64,000 nucleotides of DNA from Aquibacillus rhizosphaerae. GTDB lineage: Bacteria > Bacillota > Bacilli > Bacillales > Amphibacillaceae. This document shows positions 34,444 through 44,481 of the stretch, piece after piece. Each line of letters begins with the position of its first letter. Within the stretch, counting starts at the first letter, position 1. Made by a program: the position numbers and the translations under genes. The DNA is taken from contig NZ_JASTZU010000001.1 of NCBI RefSeq assembly GCF_030282825.1, positions 87,571 through 151,570 on the forward strand, read 5' to 3'. The notes beneath the pieces were generated by a model. It did no database searches. It saw only the letters and a program-made list of their open reading frames with translations, and was not told where the DNA came from.

Positions 34444-35596
34444 TGTATTCATTATCGGTTCAAAAGGGATACCTGCAAAATATGGAGGATTTGAAACATT
34501 TGTTGAAAACCTTACTAGTAGAAATGAAAATCCTGATATAAGGTATCATATTGCATGTTTATCCGAAGATTCAGACGAAGAATATATATATAATAACTCA
34601 AGATGTTTTAATGTTAAGGTGCCAAACATTGGTAGTGCCAAGGCTGTTCTTTATGATTTAATAAGCTTAAAGAAGTCTATCGAATATATAAAAAAAAATA
34701 ATATACAAGATTCAATAATATATGTATTAACTTGCAGAATTGGTCCTTTTCTTGTTTTATTCAAAAAACAAATTGAAAAATATAAAATTAAACTATGTGT
34801 TAACCCCGATGGAAATGAGTGGAAAAGAAGTAAATGGAATAAGGGTGTTAAAAAATATTGGAAGTACTCTGAAAAGTTGTCAATTAAAAATATAAGAAAT
34901 GTAATCTGTGATTCTAAGGGCATAGAAAAATATATAAACGAAGAGTATTCTAGTTATTCTCCAATTACTTATTTTATACCGTATGGAGCTGAATTAACCT
35001 CGTCCAGACTTACTGATAAATCCCAAGAATTAAAAAGATTCTATAATGAACACAAGGTTAAGAAGAATGAGTTTTATTTAGTAGTTGGAAGATTTGTTCC
35101 AGAAAACAATATACAAACAATTATAAAAGAGTTTATAAATTCAGATACAAGCAAAGATCTAATAATTATATCAAATGTAGAAAAGAATAAATTTTATAAT
35201 CAACTGTTAGACGAAACGAAATTTGATTTAGACAAAAAAGTTAAATTTGTCGGTACGATTTACGATCAGGAGTTACTTAAGAAGATAAGAGAAGATGCCT
35301 TTGCTTATATTCATGGACATGAAGTTGGTGGCACAAATCCCTCGTTACTTGAAGCATTAGCCAGTACAAAAATTAATCTTCTTTATAATGTTAATTTCAA
35401 TAGAGAAGTTGGAGGAGACAGTGCTCTATATTTTAGTAAGGATGACTATGACCTTAAGAATTTAATTGGTAAAGTAGAAGATTTTGAATGTAATGATATA
35501 AGAAAGTACGCGGGAAAAGCTAAAGAAAGAATTCGAGAAGAGTATAATTGGTCTGACGTAGTCAATTCATACGAACAGTTATTTCTAAGTATATGA
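34436..35596 (+). CDS. Glycosyltransferase with DUF1972 (rhamnosyltransferase-like)
   Basis: A GT4-type glycosyltransferase of 386 residues. The N-terminus 'FIIGSKGIPAKYGGFETFVE' is the DUF1972 signature shared with Cps2T/RgpA-like beta-1,4-rhamnosyltransferases. 'VGRFVPENNIQTIIKEF' and 'YIHGHEVGGTNPSLLEALAS' form the donor-binding C-terminal domain. The ATG at 34436 follows GAGGATGAAAG; it overlaps the upstream stop by 8 bases. A rhamnosyl activity would fit the rfbABCD genes at 45-48 kb, though those are 10 kb downstream. Confidence 0.9.
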   Translation: MTNVFIIGSKGIPAKYGGFETFVENLTSRNENPDIRYHIACLSEDSDEEYIYNNSRCFNVKVPNIGSAKAVLYDLISLKKSIEYIKKNNIQDSIIYVLTCRIGPFLVLFKKQIEKYKIKLCVNPDGNEWKRSKWNKGVKKYWKYSEKLSIKNIRNVICDSKGIEKYINEEYSSYSPITYFIPYGAELTSSRLTDKSQELKRFYNEHKVKKNEFYLVVGRFVPENNIQTIIKEFINSDTSKDLIIISNVEKNKFYNQLLDETKFDLDKKVKFVGTIYDQELLKKIREDAFAYIHGHEVGGTNPSLLEALASTKINLLYNVNFNREVGGDSALYFSKDDYDLKNLIGKVEDFECNDIRKYAGKAKERIREEYNWSDVVNSYEQLFLSI

Positions 35597-35666
35597 CCTC
35601 AAATATTCTTTGTAATTACCTGTATTAGGACATTAATTTAAAAAGGAAGATTATTATGGTAAGGTT

Positions 35667-37112
35667 TTGGATGCTATGACAACACTTTCAATGAATCGGA
35701 ATAAAATTTCTATAAATCTAGTTGTAATTCTAGTGATATTCACTTCAATAACAATAGGAGTATTAGTTCCTTTGATTGGTATTTATTCACTAGCAATAAT
35801 AATAATACCAATAATTGGTATTGCGCTTTACAAAGCTAAATTGAATTCTAATATTGCGATAGTCTTATTGATTTTCACTATATATGTTAACTTATTTCAG
35901 CCTCTTAGTATATTCCCGGTGTTATCATTATTAGTAGATGGTTTTGCGTTCTACTTGGTAGCAAAACACTTTATTTCAAATGGCATTAATAAAAAATATA
36001 GATTCTGGCTTGGAATTGTTATCTTATTTATAACTATTTCATTTTTACAAGTCTTTAACCCTAATATACCATCAATATCAGCTGGGATAGAGGGTTTTAG
36101 AAAAACCTCTTTTGCTTTTATTTATTTCTTTATTGGTTTAATCGCATTCTCATCAGTAAAACAAATAAAAAAGATAATTTTTACGTTATCAATTAGCTCT
36201 TTAATAGTGTTACTTTATGGAATTAAACAATACTTGTTCCCCTCGAATTTTGATTCTTTATACCTAAACTCGAATGATGCAGGTATCTATACTGGAATGC
36301 TCTTTGGGGAATCAAGAGCAACGTCAATTTTTTCAGGACCATTTCATTTTGGTATGTTTGCTGCTGTGATTTCAGTAATTAATCTGTATTTAATGAAAAC
36401 AGCCAAAACAAGTAAAATGAAGATTATTTTCTTTTTATTGATGGCTATTTCAATATTTGCTTGCTATGGAACGTTAACTAGAACAAACTTGTTAGCCATG
36501 ATTGGTGCACTATTTTTAAGTTTATTATTATCAGTACCCTTTAAAAAAGTACTAGTAATTTTCCCAATAATATTTATTATTATAGTTTCAATAATAAATA
36601 TTATTGCTCTCTATGGAACAACTTTAATCAACTCAGAGAATAAATTTATCAGACTAGTAGGTACTATAGGAGAATTTTCCCAAGATAGTAGACTTTTAGG
36701 AAGAGTTGATGGCTGGGAAGAAATCTATTCTTTGTTTTTAAAACAACCAATCGCGGGATATGGTACGGGTTCTGCTGGAGATACTCTTCAATATATGTAC
36801 GATTTTGAATATCATGTTACAAGCCATAACTTTTTTCTAAAGATATTAATGGAAACAGGAATAGTGGGTTTTTTACTAATAACAATTTTTTTAAGTGCAG
36901 TTTTTTATTCCTTGATTAAACAAATTTTAACTGAAAGTGATGTTCACCTAAAAAATTTATTGATATGTTGTTTCTCAATTTTTATAATCTTTCTGATTAA
37001 TATACCAGTTGGTTCAAGTATTGAAGCATTACCCTCCTCAAGTTTGATTATGCTATTCGTAGGAATAGGTCTAAATATTGTTAAGAATATAAACAAGTAT
37101 AAAAGTTTGTAG
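35667..37112 (+). CDS. Wzy-type O-antigen/EPS polymerase
   Basis: A 481-residue integral membrane protein with about 11-12 helices and one large extracellular loop. The loop has the ligase/polymerase motif 'GYGTGSAGDT', then 'HVTSHNFFLKILMETGIVGF' (Wzy_C/O-antigen ligase family). It would polymerise lipid-linked repeat units on the outer face of the membrane. The start is uncertain: TTG at 35667 or ATG at 35676, each with an imperfect ribosome binding site. An upstream ATG with GGAAG is in another frame and stops after seven codons. Confidence 0.85.
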   Translation: MDAMTTLSMNRNKISINLVVILVIFTSITIGVLVPLIGIYSLAIIIIPIIGIALYKAKLNSNIAIVLLIFTIYVNLFQPLSIFPVLSLLVDGFAFYLVAKHFISNGINKKYRFWLGIVILFITISFLQVFNPNIPSISAGIEGFRKTSFAFIYFFIGLIAFSSVKQIKKIIFTLSISSLIVLLYGIKQYLFPSNFDSLYLNSNDAGIYTGMLFGESRATSIFSGPFHFGMFAAVISVINLYLMKTAKTSKMKIIFFLLMAISIFACYGTLTRTNLLAMIGALFLSLLLSVPFKKVLVIFPIIFIIIVSIINIIALYGTTLINSENKFIRLVGTIGEFSQDSRLLGRVDGWEEIYSLFLKQPIAGYGTGSAGDTLQYMYDFEYHVTSHNFFLKILMETGIVGFLLITIFLSAVFYSLIKQILTESDVHLKNLLICCFSIFIIFLINIPVGSSIEALPSSSLIMLFVGIGLNIVKNINKYKSL

Positions 37113-37214
37113 ACGTATATCTATATAGTATTTATATAATATAAACTGTTTTTATAGGTAAAGCCTATATTTTTCCTTTATACCTGATTATTATTTTTCA
37201 GAAAAGAGGTAAAC

Positions 37215-37901
37215 ATGAATATTACTAATTATATAAAAACTTATTTTAAAAGAAGTTCTTCAAAAAAGAAAAAGATCTATATTGATAGGTTAGCATATTC
37301 GCTTAAATCAACCTTTGAAGGTAAAAATAGTATTGGGAGACTATGCGAGATAATTAATAGTGAAATTGGATTTGGAACTTATTTAGGAAACAATGTGAAA
37401 CTTATAAATTCATATATAGGAAGATACTGTTCTATTGCTAATGATATTAGAATAAACATGGGTCAGCACCCGACCAATACCTTTGTTTCAACGAGTCCAG
37501 CTTTTTACTCACTAGATAATAATCAAATGAAAAAATTATCCTTATCTTACACAAATAAAGTAAAACATTTAGAAAATAGATATACAGAAAATAATTATTC
37601 CTTAGAAGTAGGTAATGATGTTTGGATAGGTAATGATGTTAGATTTATTGAGGGTATAATAGTTAATGATGGAGCTATAGTTGCAAGTGGAAGTTTAGTT
37701 ACCAAGGATGTACCAGCTTATTCTATAGTAGCCGGAGTACCAGCAAAAGTTATCAAATATAGGTTTAACAATACTGAGATTGATTTCTTATTGAAACTGA
37801 AATGGTGGAATAAAAAAGAAGAGTGGATAATCAAGAATGCGGAATATTTTGATGACATAAATAAATTTATGGAGTTTGTTAAAAATGAAAAAAATAATTA
37901 G
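37215..37901 (+). CDS. CatB-type hexapeptide O-acetyltransferase
   Basis: A left-handed beta-helix acyltransferase of 228 residues. Hexapeptide repeats run through 'IGFGTYLGNNVKLINSYIG' and 'VGNDVWIGNDVRFIEGIIV', the catalytic His lies in 'MGQHPTN', and the acetyl-CoA end reads 'AIVASGSLVTKDVPAYSIVA'. It probably acetylates a sugar of the polysaccharide. It overlaps the sulfotransferase-like gene by 17 bases, so both modification enzymes are translated together. Confidence 0.9.
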   Translation: MNITNYIKTYFKRSSSKKKKIYIDRLAYSLKSTFEGKNSIGRLCEIINSEIGFGTYLGNNVKLINSYIGRYCSIANDIRINMGQHPTNTFVSTSPAFYSLDNNQMKKLSLSYTNKVKHLENRYTENNYSLEVGNDVWIGNDVRFIEGIIVNDGAIVASGSLVTKDVPAYSIVAGVPAKVIKYRFNNTEIDFLLKLKWWNKKEEWIIKNAEYFDDINKFMEFVKNEKNN

Positions 37902-38679
37902 AAATATTAAAAATGTAATAGAAGTGTATCAAGGTGATATAATATTAATATATCAAATGGGGAAAGTTGGATCGTCAAGTATAGAAAAGTCTTTAAAACT
38001 AATAAAAAAAGATGCGCGACATATTCATAGTTTTGGTAATACTGATAATTACAACCTGGAAAACAGAAGTCAAATAGGAAATTTAAAAATAAAGGTGTTA
38101 AGAAAATTATATAAACTTGCATTTAAGTACAGAAAAAAGAATTTAAAAATTATTACTTTGATGAGGGATCCGATATCAAGAAATATATCTACACTCTTTC
38201 AAGAACTTTCTACAATGATTTATATCCATGAAAAAGAGAATAATAGACTTGAACAAAATATTTATAATATGTTGGATGAATTTTTAGAGAATTATGTAGA
38301 TACTAATGTACCCTTAAAATGGTTTGAAAAGGAATTTAAATACTTTGTAGGAATTGATATATATAAATACCCGTTTAATAAACAAGAGGGTCATTTATAT
38401 ATAAAAAAAGAAAACATTGAAGTATTACTTTTGACAGCTGAAAAGTTAAACAACAACGAAAATGTTATTAGAAAATTTATTAATGATAGAAACTTCAGTC
38501 TGTTCAATACGAATGTTTCATCAAAAAAATGGTATTCAGATATTTATAAAAATTACAAGACTAATCATAAACTTAGCGAGAATGATTTGAATAAATTTTA
38601 TGATTCAGAAGTAATAACATATTTCTATAGTGATGATGATATATCCAAATTTAAGGAAAAGTGGACAAAAAACAATTAA
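37885..38679 (+). CDS. NKWYS-type putative polysaccharide sulfotransferase
   Basis: A 264-residue protein of the family named 'putative capsular polysaccharide synthesis protein' (NKWYS). It shows the two PAPS-binding parts of sulfotransferases: a 5'-phosphosulfate loop 'YQMGKVGSSSI' (glycine loop at 26-32) and a 3'-phosphate strand-helix 'LMRDPISRNISTLF'. The family's own box appears as 'KKWYS' near the C-terminus. The ATG at 37885 follows GGAG. Genes for ATP sulfurylase, sulfate permease, APS kinase and PAP phosphatase lie 2-6 kb downstream on the same strand, which strongly suggests a PAPS-dependent sulfate transfer to the polysaccharide. The acceptor is unknown. Confidence 0.75.
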   Translation: MKKIIRNIKNVIEVYQGDIILIYQMGKVGSSSIEKSLKLIKKDARHIHSFGNTDNYNLENRSQIGNLKIKVLRKLYKLAFKYRKKNLKIITLMRDPISRNISTLFQELSTMIYIHEKENNRLEQNIYNMLDEFLENYVDTNVPLKWFEKEFKYFVGIDIYKYPFNKQEGHLYIKKENIEVLLLTAEKLNNNENVIRKFINDRNFSLFNTNVSSKKWYSDIYKNYKTNHKLSENDLNKFYDSEVITYFYSDDDISKFKEKWTKNN

Positions 38680-38720
38680 TTAATCAGGACGGAACCCATA
38701 AGTAATATAGGAGAATCTGA

Positions 38721-40229
38721 ATGCTATATAAAAATATAAGTAGCAAAGTCGAACAGAGATTAGGTAATAAAAAATATGGTGCATTATTAACTATGTTTGG
38801 GAAAGTATATTTTGCGATTATAAGCTATCTAAATTTAGTGATTATTGCAAGATTGTTGTCAATTGATGATTTCGGAGTTTATTCTTTTTTTCTTTCTTTA
38901 ATCCCCTTTTTGGTGGTAATCTCCAGTGGTGGATCCGATAATATTCTACTTTCATTAGTATCAAATAGGAAGAGTAAAGGAAAACGTTTTTTTTACAACA
39001 CAATATTCAGTGTATTACTTTTAATATTGATATATTCCATTACAATAATATTTATGTTTTTGTTATCGAGCACTATGGTAGAAGAAATAGTAAGTATCGA
39101 CAAATATAGCGAAGTATTGAATATCATAATTTGGATTGTTTTATTACAAGTAATTATTATTTATTTCAGAGCATTAAATCAATCAGAATTTTTATTTTAT
39201 GAAGCTGTTTTTCCTGAAAATTTATTACGTCCAACAATAATGTTTATATTAGTAGGATATATATTTATTTTTGTTGGAAGTAATCTATATGTTATTTGTA
39301 TCTCACTTTTAATTAGTTATCTAACAACTACTATATATGTAATAATTAGAAGAAAGGATTTATTCGTTTATAAAAATATAAAACAGTTTAAATTTGACTT
39401 CCAAACAATCAAGCTTTCTCAACAGTTTATGACTATTCAAATATTAAACCAGGCATCAAATTTTGTACCAGTATTTATAATGGGAGTGTTTTTATCTTCA
39501 GCTTCTATAGGTGTATTCAAAGTTGCTCAACAAACTACCATACTAATATCATTGATATTAGTCTCAGTAAATATGGTTTTTGCTCCAACAATAGTAAAAC
39601 TATTTAATGAGAATAACCTCTTAGAATTGCAGTCATTTTACAGGAAAATTACCAAATGGACCTTTATAATTGGTGGATTTATTTCTACTCTTGTAATTTT
39701 AAATGCTTCATTGATAATGAAAGTGTTTGGGGAAGGTTTCCAAGAGTGGAGTATGGTTTTAATTGTTTTAGCTTTAGGACAGTTATTCAATGCAGCAACA
39801 GGTTCTAGTGGATATATTCTATTAATGACAAAAAATCAAAGGTATATGATATATATATCATGTGTACAACTATTAATTGTTACTATATTGTCATTAATTA
39901 CTGTGAAATTATGGGGTGTCTATGGCGTTGCATTTTCTGTAACTATAGGAATGATAATTATAAATGCTCTATCATTATTCTTGTCATGGAAAAACGTGGG
40001 TGTTAATCCTGTGAATAATAAGTACATTGGAGTATTCATTTCTATTGTTTTGACACTTGCTATTGTTCAATTTCTTAAAAATGTTTTTATACATGAAACT
40101 AATATTATAAATTCGGTAGTATTATCCTTTGTATATTGTGCGTCGTATCTATTTTTAATATTAAGGATAGCGTTAACAAGACAAGAAAGAAATCAATTAT
40201 TTAATATAATGAGAGTGAAAATTAAATAG
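38721..40229 (+). CDS. Wzx-type polysaccharide flippase
   Basis: A 502-residue membrane protein with about 14 helices, the size and layout of the MATE/MVF polysaccharide transporter family. The N-terminus 'FGKVYFAIISYLNLVIIARL' followed by 'SIDDFGVYSFF' is typical of Wzx. It would flip lipid-linked repeat units to the outside for the polymerase at 35667. GGAG lies before the ATG. It is the last gene of the AT-rich polysaccharide core block; a 690-base stretch with a broken gene follows. Confidence 0.9.
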   Translation: MLYKNISSKVEQRLGNKKYGALLTMFGKVYFAIISYLNLVIIARLLSIDDFGVYSFFLSLIPFLVVISSGGSDNILLSLVSNRKSKGKRFFYNTIFSVLLLILIYSITIIFMFLLSSTMVEEIVSIDKYSEVLNIIIWIVLLQVIIIYFRALNQSEFLFYEAVFPENLLRPTIMFILVGYIFIFVGSNLYVICISLLISYLTTTIYVIIRRKDLFVYKNIKQFKFDFQTIKLSQQFMTIQILNQASNFVPVFIMGVFLSSASIGVFKVAQQTTILISLILVSVNMVFAPTIVKLFNENNLLELQSFYRKITKWTFIIGGFISTLVILNASLIMKVFGEGFQEWSMVLIVLALGQLFNAATGSSGYILLMTKNQRYMIYISCVQLLIVTILSLITVKLWGVYGVAFSVTIGMIIINALSLFLSWKNVGVNPVNNKYIGVFISIVLTLAIVQFLKNVFIHETNIINSVVLSFVYCASYLFLILRIALTRQERNQLFNIMRVKIK

Positions 40230-40502
40230 ATACATGAATTGTTTATATATAGAAGGGTTAACTAACCAAATAAATATGAGGTTATAGATGGCTATTTATT
40301 TAATGAAATTTAAATGTACAAATATTGGAATGGTTTGCGGTAACATGTCTATATGATTTCCAGATTGTTAAAATCCTTCATAAAAATCCATGCTTTTAAA
40401 TAAAATCAAATCGTTACAGTCCTTCAAAAAGAAATAATATTTTTTAGATGAAGATTACAGAAAATTTATTAAAGATAGAATGATGAATCTTAAATAGTAG
40501 TA

Positions 40503-40855
40503 AAAAAAGATACAATCGTATTTTCGGTGGAAGCACTTTTGTACGTTATGATGATGAAATTGAATACTTTAGAATAAACCTTGGTGACATTTTGGTTAAC
40601 ATTAGCTTAATACGGTGGATAAATCCTGTTTACCTTTGTCAGATGAAAACGACTCATTTGCTTACGCGAGTCCGGCTTCTTTGCTTATTTTGAGTTATGA
40701 ATAATGTTTAGAAAAAGTAAATAGATATTTTTTCTTCTTTATTAAAAATTGTAGGTACCAATCGCAAAGAGTCTATAATTCATATTAGTATATTAGGTCC
40801 AAAGGCCATTTATGAATGTGAAAAAATCATTAAGAGTTTAATAAGGAACAAATGA
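40503..40855 (+). pseudogene. Remnants of an unidentified gene between the flippase and sat
   Basis: The gap 40230-40916 has no intact gene. From 40503 one frame reads 'YNRIFGGSTFVRYDDEIEYF' then 'RINLGDILVNISL', and continues, shifted by one frame, as 'NTVDKSCLPLSDENDSFAYA' up to a stop at 40704. A further piece at 40721-40855 reads 'LKIVGTNRKESIIHISILGP'. They look like coding sequence with at least one frameshift. I do not recognise the family. 40230-40500 is AT-rich without a visible feature. Confidence 0.35.
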
Positions 40856-40916
40856 ACTTAACATATGTGAAACAATACTACGATATTGTAGATATAAACA
40901 TGAGGGGGAATATACT

Positions 40917-42068
40917 TTGGTAGTTGAAGCACATGGTGGAATATTAATCAACCGCAAGGTCAATGGAGAAAAAAGAAAGGTAGCAATAAAACGAGCAGAT
41001 TGTTTGAAATCCCTAACTCTATCAGATTGGGCAATATCAGATTTAGAACTAATAGGAATTGGTGGTTTCAGTCCACTAACAGGATTCATGGGACAAGCAG
41101 ACTATGAAAGTGTTGTTAATAGTACTCGCTTAGCCAATGGAACAGTTTGGAGTATTCCAATTACACTTTCTGTAACAACAGAAGAAGCAGAAAGATTTCA
41201 GGTTGGTGAAGAAATCGCACTGAAAGGTGAAGATGGTATCATTTATGGAACACTGCAATTAGAAGAAAAATATAACTATGATAAAAAACTAGAAGCAGAA
41301 AAAGTATATGGTACAACAGATGAAGCTCACGCAGGTGTTAAGAAGTTGTACGAGCGCGGTGACATATATCTAGGTGGCCCAATTACACTATTAAACCGTC
41401 CTGATCACAGTGACTTTGCAGAATTTCACATGGATCCAATTGAAACACGTCAAATGTTTGCTGATTTAGGTTGGAAAACAATTGTTGGGTTCCAAACACG
41501 AAATCCAGTACACAGAGCTCATGAGTATATTCAAAAGTGTGCTTTAGAAGCTGTTGATGGTTTATTATTGAATCCACTTGTAGGAGAAACAAAATCAGAT
41601 GACATTTCTGCCGAGATTCGTATGGAAAGCTATCAAGTGATTTTGAAACATTATTATCCAGAAAATCGCACAAGACTAGTAATTTATCCTGCTGCGATGC
41701 GTTACGCTGGACCTAAAGAAGCAATTCTTCATGCAATTGTTCGTAAGAACTATGGTTGTACACACTTTATTGTAGGTCGTGACCATGCTGGTGTGGGTGA
41801 TTATTATGGGACGTATGAGGCCCAGGATTTTATTACTCAATTTGAAAATGAGTTAGGTATCCAAATTTTTAAATTCGAACATGCTTTCTATTGCACTAAG
41901 TGTGAAAATATGGGAAGTGCTAAAACCTGCCCACATGATAAAGAATATCACGTACACTTAAGTGGTACAAAAGTACGTGAAATGTTACGTAATGGTGAAA
42001 AACCACCGAAACAGTTCTCGCGTCCAGAAGTTGCCGATGTCCTAATTAAAGGTATGCAAGAAAACTAA
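40917..42068 (+). CDS. sat: Sulfate adenylyltransferase (ATP sulfurylase)
   Basis: Forms adenosine 5'-phosphosulfate (APS) from sulfate and ATP (383 residues, the monofunctional Sat type). Active-site motifs are '[15 protein letters not shown]', '[18 protein letters not shown]' and '[12 protein letters not shown]'. The Cys-rich zinc site reads '[15 protein letters not shown]', and the end is '[17 protein letters not shown]'. It starts at TTG behind GAGGGGGAA. It heads a four-gene sulfate activation group. Because cysH and cysJI are absent, the group looks made for sulfation rather than for sulfur assimilation. Confidence 0.95.
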   Translation: MVVEAHGGILINRKVNGEKRKVAIKRADCLKSLTLSDWAISDLELIGIGGFSPLTGFMGQADYESVVNSTRLANGTVWSIPITLSVTTEEAERFQVGEEIALKGEDGIIYGTLQLEEKYNYDKKLEAEKVYGTTDEAHAGVKKLYERGDIYLGGPITLLNRPDHSDFAEFHMDPIETRQMFADLGWKTIVGFQTRNPVHRAHEYIQKCALEAVDGLLLNPLVGETKSDDISAEIRMESYQVILKHYYPENRTRLVIYPAAMRYAGPKEAILHAIVRKNYGCTHFIVGRDHAGVGDYYGTYEAQDFITQFENELGIQIFKFEHAFYCTKCENMGSAKTCPHDKEYHVHLSGTKVREMLRNGEKPPKQFSRPEVADVLIKGMQEN

Positions 42069-42084
42069 TCAAAGGATGACGGCT

Positions 42085-43863
42085 ATGTCATTAGAAATGA
42101 TATTTGTACTTATAATGGTTGTAGCTATGTTAGGTGGGTTACTTTTAGAAGTAGCTCGACCTGATATGGTCGTATTTTCAGTACTGGTTATTTTCTTGAT
42201 TTCTGGGTTATTAACCCCTGAAGAAGCTCTGAAGGGTTTTTCTAATCAAGGAATGCTAACAATAGCACTGTTGTTTATTTTGGCTGGTGCTGTTCAAAAA
42301 AGTGGACTAATTGATCAAATGATGAAAGTGTGGTTGAACAAGAGTAAAAGCTTAAAAGGTTCGATGATTCGCTTTTATGTTCCAACGGCGTTACTTTCAG
42401 GTTTTTTAAACAATACACCTATTGTCGTGACCTTTACCCCAATTATTAAAAAGTGGTGTGAAGAAAGAAATATTGCCCCTTCAAAATTTTTAATCCCACT
42501 GTCATATGTGACTATTCTAGGTGGTACGATAACATTAATGGGAACTTCTACAAACCTTGTTGTACATGGTATGCTACTCGACTTTGGATTAGAGGGTTTT
42601 TCAATCTTTCAATTAGCAGTTGTTGGAATCCCAATCACATTAGCTGGGCTAGTCTATCTTTTTACTATCGGTTACAAGCTATTACCCGAGCATAAAGGAT
42701 TCAGTGCAAAGGTGAAACAAGATTCAAAAGAATATATAGCGGAGATGACAGTAGAATCTAGTTTTCCTCATATAAATCAAACTGTACAACAAGCGGGTTT
42801 AAGAGAATTGAAAGGCCTCTATCTTATTGAAATTATAAGAGGCAAGGAACGAATATCTCCTGTCAGGTCGACTACTAGTATTCAAGCACAAGACCGGCTT
42901 ATTTTTACAGGATTAATTTCAACGATCGCTGACTTACAAAAAACAAGAGGCTTAACACTGGAAACAGGTACAGATTTAGAGCTTGACGACTTAAAAAATG
43001 GAACATCACAGCTAATAGAAGCAGTAGTTTCACATCAATCATCCTTGCTATCAAAGTCTATTAAACAGTCCCAGTTTCGATCAAAATTTGATGCAGGTGT
43101 TATAGCTGTCCATCGTAATAATGAACGAATAAAAAGTAAAGTGGGCGACATCGTTTTAAAGCCTGGTGATGCCTTATTATTATTGGCAGGTCCTGACTTT
43201 ATTGATAAATATCATGAATCACATGACTTCTATGTCGTGTCTACGATGGTTACACCTAAGACTTTAAATAGAAACCTAACCAAAGGTTGGTTTTCTATTA
43301 TTCTATTAATGCTTATGATTACAACTGTAACATTAGGCTTGCTTAGTATGTTCAAAGCAATGGCGTTGGCTGTATTTTTATTATTGCTAACAAAGATAAT
43401 ATCAGCCGAAGAAGCGAAAAGGTATGTGCAATTTCATGTATTATTATTGATTGCTAGTTCCTTTGGTGTTGGTGCGGCGATGACAAAGACTGGGCTAGCT
43501 GAATGGATAGCAGAAGGATTAATCCATGTAGGACAACCATTCGGCTTAATAGCATTATTAGTTCTAATCTATCTCGTGACAAATATCTTTACTGAATTAA
43601 TTACCAATAGTGCTGCTGCTGTGTTGATGATCCCAATTGGTTTAGAAATTGCCGAAAGTATGAATTTAGATCCAATGGGTTTTGCGGTTATTATAGCTAT
43701 CGCAGCTTCTGCAAGTTTTATAACTCCAATTGGTTATCAAACAAATTTAATTGTTTATGGACCAGGTGGGTATAAATTTATTGATTATGTAAAAGTTGGA
43801 ACACCATTAAGTATTATTGTAATGATTATTAGTGTGTTTATTGTAAATAATGTATGGTTCTAG
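42085..43863 (+). CDS. SLC13-family (DASS) permease with RCK_C domains, probable sulfate importer
   Basis: A 592-residue membrane protein. Two halves of an SLC13/CitM-type transporter ('NNTPIVVTFTPIIKKWCEER' in the first half, 'ITNSAAAVLMIPIGLEIAES' in the second) surround a cytosolic pair of TrkA-C/RCK_C domains (about 205-385). This subtype is often found next to sulfate activation genes. The ATG at 42085 is preferred because the ATG at 42076 touches AAAGG. It lies between sat and cysC, which points to sulfate as substrate. Confidence 0.88.
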   Translation: MSLEMIFVLIMVVAMLGGLLLEVARPDMVVFSVLVIFLISGLLTPEEALKGFSNQGMLTIALLFILAGAVQKSGLIDQMMKVWLNKSKSLKGSMIRFYVPTALLSGFLNNTPIVVTFTPIIKKWCEERNIAPSKFLIPLSYVTILGGTITLMGTSTNLVVHGMLLDFGLEGFSIFQLAVVGIPITLAGLVYLFTIGYKLLPEHKGFSAKVKQDSKEYIAEMTVESSFPHINQTVQQAGLRELKGLYLIEIIRGKERISPVRSTTSIQAQDRLIFTGLISTIADLQKTRGLTLETGTDLELDDLKNGTSQLIEAVVSHQSSLLSKSIKQSQFRSKFDAGVIAVHRNNERIKSKVGDIVLKPGDALLLLAGPDFIDKYHESHDFYVVSTMVTPKTLNRNLTKGWFSIILLMLMITTVTLGLLSMFKAMALAVFLLLLTKIISAEEAKRYVQFHVLLLIASSFGVGAAMTKTGLAEWIAEGLIHVGQPFGLIALLVLIYLVTNIFTELITNSAAAVLMIPIGLEIAESMNLDPMGFAVIIAIAASASFITPIGYQTNLIVYGPGGYKFIDYVKVGTPLSIIVMIISVFIVNNVWF

Positions 43864-43878
43864 GAGGAGAAAATAATA

Positions 43879-44481
43879 ATGAGTAAATCAACAAACATTG
43901 TATGGCATGATTCCGCGGTAACGAAGGAACAAAGACAAGAGCAAAAAAAGCACAAGAGTGCAGTTCTCTGGTTTACTGGATTGTCAGGTTCAGGGAAATC
44001 TAGTGTTTCTGTTGAATTAGAAAAAAGGTTATATGATCTTGGTGTGCATTCATATCGTCTAGATGGTGATAATGTGCGTCATGGTTTGAATAACAATCTA
44101 GGGTTTAGCCAAGAGGACCGTACCGAAAATATTCGTCGTATTGGCGAAGTTTCTAAGTTAATGATTGATGCAGGGATTGTGACATTATCTGCGTTTATTT
44201 CCCCATATCGTGAGGATAGAGATAAAGTACGGGAAATCTTAGATGCAGATGAATTTATAGAAGTCTATGTAAAGTGTAGTTTAGAAGCTTGTGAAGAACG
44301 TGATCCAAAAGGCTTGTATAAAAAAGCGCGTGCCGGTGAAATTAAAGGTTTCACTGGAATTGATGATCCTTATGAAGAACCGGTTAATCCAGAAGTCATT
44401 GTTAAGACAGATAAGCAAACACTAGAAGAGTCTGTACAAGTGATTATTGACTATTTATATGAGAAAGGATATTTATCCTAA
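43879..44481 (+). CDS. cysC: Adenylylsulfate (APS) kinase
   Basis: Phosphorylates APS to PAPS, the universal sulfate donor (200 residues, normal size). Motifs are Walker A 'GLSGSGKSS', '[20 protein letters not shown]', '[11 protein letters not shown]' and the lid '[14 protein letters not shown]'. AGGAGG lies ahead of the ATG. Its stop overlaps the cysQ start by one base. Confidence 0.96.
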   Translation: MSKSTNIVWHDSAVTKEQRQEQKKHKSAVLWFTGLSGSGKSSVSVELEKRLYDLGVHSYRLDGDNVRHGLNNNLGFSQEDRTENIRRIGEVSKLMIDAGIVTLSAFISPYREDRDKVREILDADEFIEVYVKCSLEACEERDPKGLYKKARAGEIKGFTGIDDPYEEPVNPEVIVKTDKQTLEESVQVIIDYLYEKGYLS

